This document shows, in pieces, positions 52,176 to 53,825 of a DNA stretch of 53,825 nucleotides (within the stretch, counting starts at the first letter, position 1; the number at the start of each line of letters is the position of its first letter). The notes beneath the pieces are model-generated. The model saw nothing but the letters and a program-made list of their open reading frames with translations. It was not told where the DNA came from and made no database searches. A program made the position numbers and the translations under genes. This DNA is from Ruminococcus flavefaciens. GTDB lineage: Bacteria > Bacillota > Clostridia > Oscillospirales > Ruminococcaceae. The DNA is taken from contig NZ_FRCT01000021.1 in NCBI RefSeq assembly GCF_900143025.1, positions 1-53,825 of the forward strand. Reading direction: 5' to 3'.

Positions 52176-53618
52176 TTATACAGCAGAAACAGCATTATCG
52201 TCAAGTATCCGCATGAATTCTTCCCCCGTTATTGTTTCCTTTTCCAGCAAAAAGCCTGAAAGCTCCTTCAGCTTACCCATATTTTCCGACAGTATACTTA
52301 AAGCCTTTTCGTGCGCTTTTTTGATTACAGAATTGACCTCCTTATCTATCTCAGCCGCAGTTTCAGGCGAACAATTCAGCGATGTATTGCCTCCGAGGTA
52401 CTTATTATCAGTGGTTTCAAGCGCCATCATATCGAAGCTGCTGCTCATTCCATAGCGCGTCACCATTGTTCTTGCAAGCTTCGTAGCCTTTTCGATATCG
52501 TTTGAAGCTCCTGTTGTAAAGGTACCGAAAACAAGCTCCTCTGCCGAACGTCCCCCTGTCAGAACCGCTATCCTCGAAAACACCTCCTCCTTTGAAAGCA
52601 GGAATTTCTCGTTCTCGTCTATCTGCATGGTATACCCCAGCGCACCCGATGTACGCGGGATTATGGTTATCTTATGTACGGGAGCGGAATTTTTCTGCTT
52701 AGCCGCAACAAGGGCATGCCCTATTTCGTGATAGGCTATTATCTCCTTTTCCGACTGTGATATCACGGCATTTTTCCGCTGATAGCCTGCTATTACAACC
52801 TCTACACTCTCTTCAAGGTCAGACTGTGAAACTGCCTTTCTTCCGCTGCGTACTGCTCTCAATGCGGCTTCGTTCACTATATTTGCAAGCTCTGCTCCCG
52901 AAGCTCCTGCGGTCGCTCTTGCAACTGCATTGAGGTCTATATCATCTGCAAGTTTTACCTTTTCAGCATGGACACGCAGCACCGCTTCTCTGCCTGCAAT
53001 ATCGGGTAGCTCAACGGGTATCCGCCTGTCAAAGCGCCCGGGACGAAGCAATGCAGGATCAAGAGACTCAGGGCGGTTGGTCGCGCCCAGTATCACTACA
53101 CCTTTTTTGCCGTCAAAGCCGTCCATTTCGGTAAGGAGCTGATTAAGAGTCTGCTCCCGCTCATCGCTGCCGCCTGTCTGACCGTCACGCTTCTTGCCTA
53201 TGGTGTCGATCTCGTCAATAAAAACTATGCAGGGAGCTTTTTCATTCGCCTGTCTGAACAAGTCCCTGACCTTTGCCGCACCGACTCCAACAAACATTTC
53301 CACAAACTCCGCGCCCGATATCGAGAAGAACGGCACATCTGCCTCACCTGCCACAGCTTTTGCAAGCAGCGTTTTACCCGTACCCGGAGGCCCTACAAGA
53401 AGTGCGCCCTTTGGGAGCTTCGCGCCTATCTCAGCATATTTATCGGGACAATGAAGAAAATCCACTATCTCTGCAAGTGCTTCCTTTGCCTCGTCCTGTC
53501 CTGCCACATCAGCAAAGGTCTTGCCTGTCTGAGCCTTAACATAGACCTTTGCACTGCTCCTGCCGAAGGACATAGCCTTTCCGAAGCCGCCAAACAAGCC
53601 GAAACCTTTATTTCCCAT
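52176..53618 (-). CDS. FtsH-type AAA metalloprotease without membrane segments
   Basis: A 480-residue ATP-dependent protease. AAA domain: [20 protein letters not shown], Walker [14 protein letters not shown], pore loop [10 protein letters not shown], Walker [12 protein letters not shown], and the second region of homology [20 protein letters not shown]. Protease domain: zinc motif HEIGH in [11 protein letters not shown] and the third-ligand region [14 protein letters not shown]. FtsH normally begins with two membrane helices around an external domain; here the frame starts just where these would end, with AGGAG nine bases before the ATG and a promoter upstream. It should thus be soluble. It is cotranscribed with spoIIR. 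Confidence 0.9.
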   Translation of the reverse strand: MGNKGFGLFGGFGKAMSFGRSSAKVYVKAQTGKTFADVAGQDEAKEALAEIVDFLHCPDKYAEIGAKLPKGALLVGPPGTGKTLLAKAVAGEADVPFFSISGAEFVEMFVGVGAAKVRDLFRQANEKAPCIVFIDEIDTIGKKRDGQTGGSDEREQTLNQLLTEMDGFDGKKGVVILGATNRPESLDPALLRPGRFDRRIPVELPDIAGREAVLRVHAEKVKLADDIDLNAVARATAGASGAELANIVNEAALRAVRSGRKAVSQSDLEESVEVVIAGYQRKNAVISQSEKEIIAYHEIGHALVAAKQKNSAPVHKITIIPRTSGALGYTMQIDENEKFLLSKEEVFSRIAVLTGGRSAEELVFGTFTTGASNDIEKATKLARTMVTRYGMSSSFDMMALETTDNKYLGGNTSLNCSPETAAEIDKEVNSVIKKAHEKALSILSENMGKLKELSGFLLEKETITGEEFMRILDDNAVSAV

Positions 53619-53651
53619 GAAAGCTCATCTCCTAATATCATTTCTGACAGA

Positions 53652-53680
53652 ATTATAACACACCGCCATTTGGAAAGCAA
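53652..53680 (-). promoter_or_regulatory. Promoter of the ftsH-like gene
   Basis: On the minus strand TTGCTT (53680-53675) and TATAAT (53657-53652), with 17-base spacing. It lies 34 bases before the start, leaving no room for a membrane-coding exon upstream. Confidence 0.7.
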
Positions 53681-53713
53681 CAGGTAAATTCTGTAAAAAT
53701 GCCTATATAACGA

Positions 53714-53825
53714 CAAAAAGCGGCTCATAACCTCGATACCCATATAGCAGTTTTGTAGTATTTATTGAGAGAACCCCTTTTGAAAAAGGGGCTTCTCTCA
53801 AACTCTCTCCCTAAAACTTTCAGTT
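53714..53825. repeat. Left arm of a second copy of the palindromic element
   Basis: From 53728 to the window end the sequence is identical to 32-129 of the element at the left edge, in the same orientation. A degenerate AAAAAGC outer end precedes it. The copy is cut by the window end. Confidence 0.92.

Noticed and set aside
53465..53743. Upstream frame that might supply the missing FtsH membrane helices
   Set aside because: It is in another frame, overlaps the promoter, and is mostly polar; no frameshift would give a plausible FtsH N-terminus.
1..53825. Circular molecule suggested by identical sequence near both ends
   Set aside because: The match does not include the first 31 bases, and flanks differ; a dispersed repeat explains it and the gene content is chromosomal.

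Overview
The window reads as a chromosomal segment of a Gram-positive anaerobe of the class Clostridia, most like Ruminococcus and its relatives (Oscillospiraceae). The grounds are a spoIIR sporulation gene, a SAM-I riboswitch on metK, the dgt-dnaG-rpoD and infC-rpmI-rplT clusters, an AUU-started infC with a leader of the Firmicutes kind, a CD1247-type protein, moderate GC content and palindromic intergenic repeats. Assignment to a species is not possible from this alone. No phage, transposase, CRISPR array, rRNA or tRNA was recognised.

Layout. Positions 20-322 hold a palindromic, MITE-like element; the left arm of a second copy forms the right edge of the window. From 323 to 4727 genes lie on the minus strand: a hypothetical gene behind metK under a SAM-I riboswitch, a possible small RNA, and a two-component system. 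From 4964 to 24025 they lie on the plus strand: a GGDEF/EAL protein, pfkA, a phosphoglucomutase/phosphomannomutase, a DUF6311-like membrane protein, rpmE, yigZ, dgt-dnaG-rpoD, an EAL protein with a beta-helix-like tail, ychF, a SUKH-type gene, and a glutamine-synthetase homologue followed by an ANTAR regulator. From 24070 to 53618 everything is on the minus strand. In the direction of transcription the order is: ftsH-like and spoIIR; infC-rpmI-rplT; a long gapless cluster (SpoU methyltransferase, dprA, topA, trmFO, plsX, rnc, radical SAM, smc, ftsY, rdgB, yhbY, flavin reductase, nadD-yqeK, LCP, rsfS, a membrane protein, leuS); rpsU, yqeG, aroQ, pepP, efp, CD1247-type; then an ECF sigma/anti-sigma operon.

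Most of the window is housekeeping: translation, replication, chromosome segregation, secretion, glycolysis and methionine/SAM metabolism. The unusual parts are these. (1) The glutamine-synthetase homologue has lost most catalytic residues and sits directly before an ANTAR protein whose receiver lacks the phospho-acceptor aspartate; together they look like a non-enzymatic nitrogen-sensing pair. (2) A soluble EAL protein carries about eight 28-residue GIG repeats and is preceded by a leader that could form a pseudoknot. (3) FtsY has its acidic region after, not before, the NG domain. (4) An FtsH-type protease has no membrane segments. (5) The palindromic element at the left edge has arms that themselves contain hairpins.
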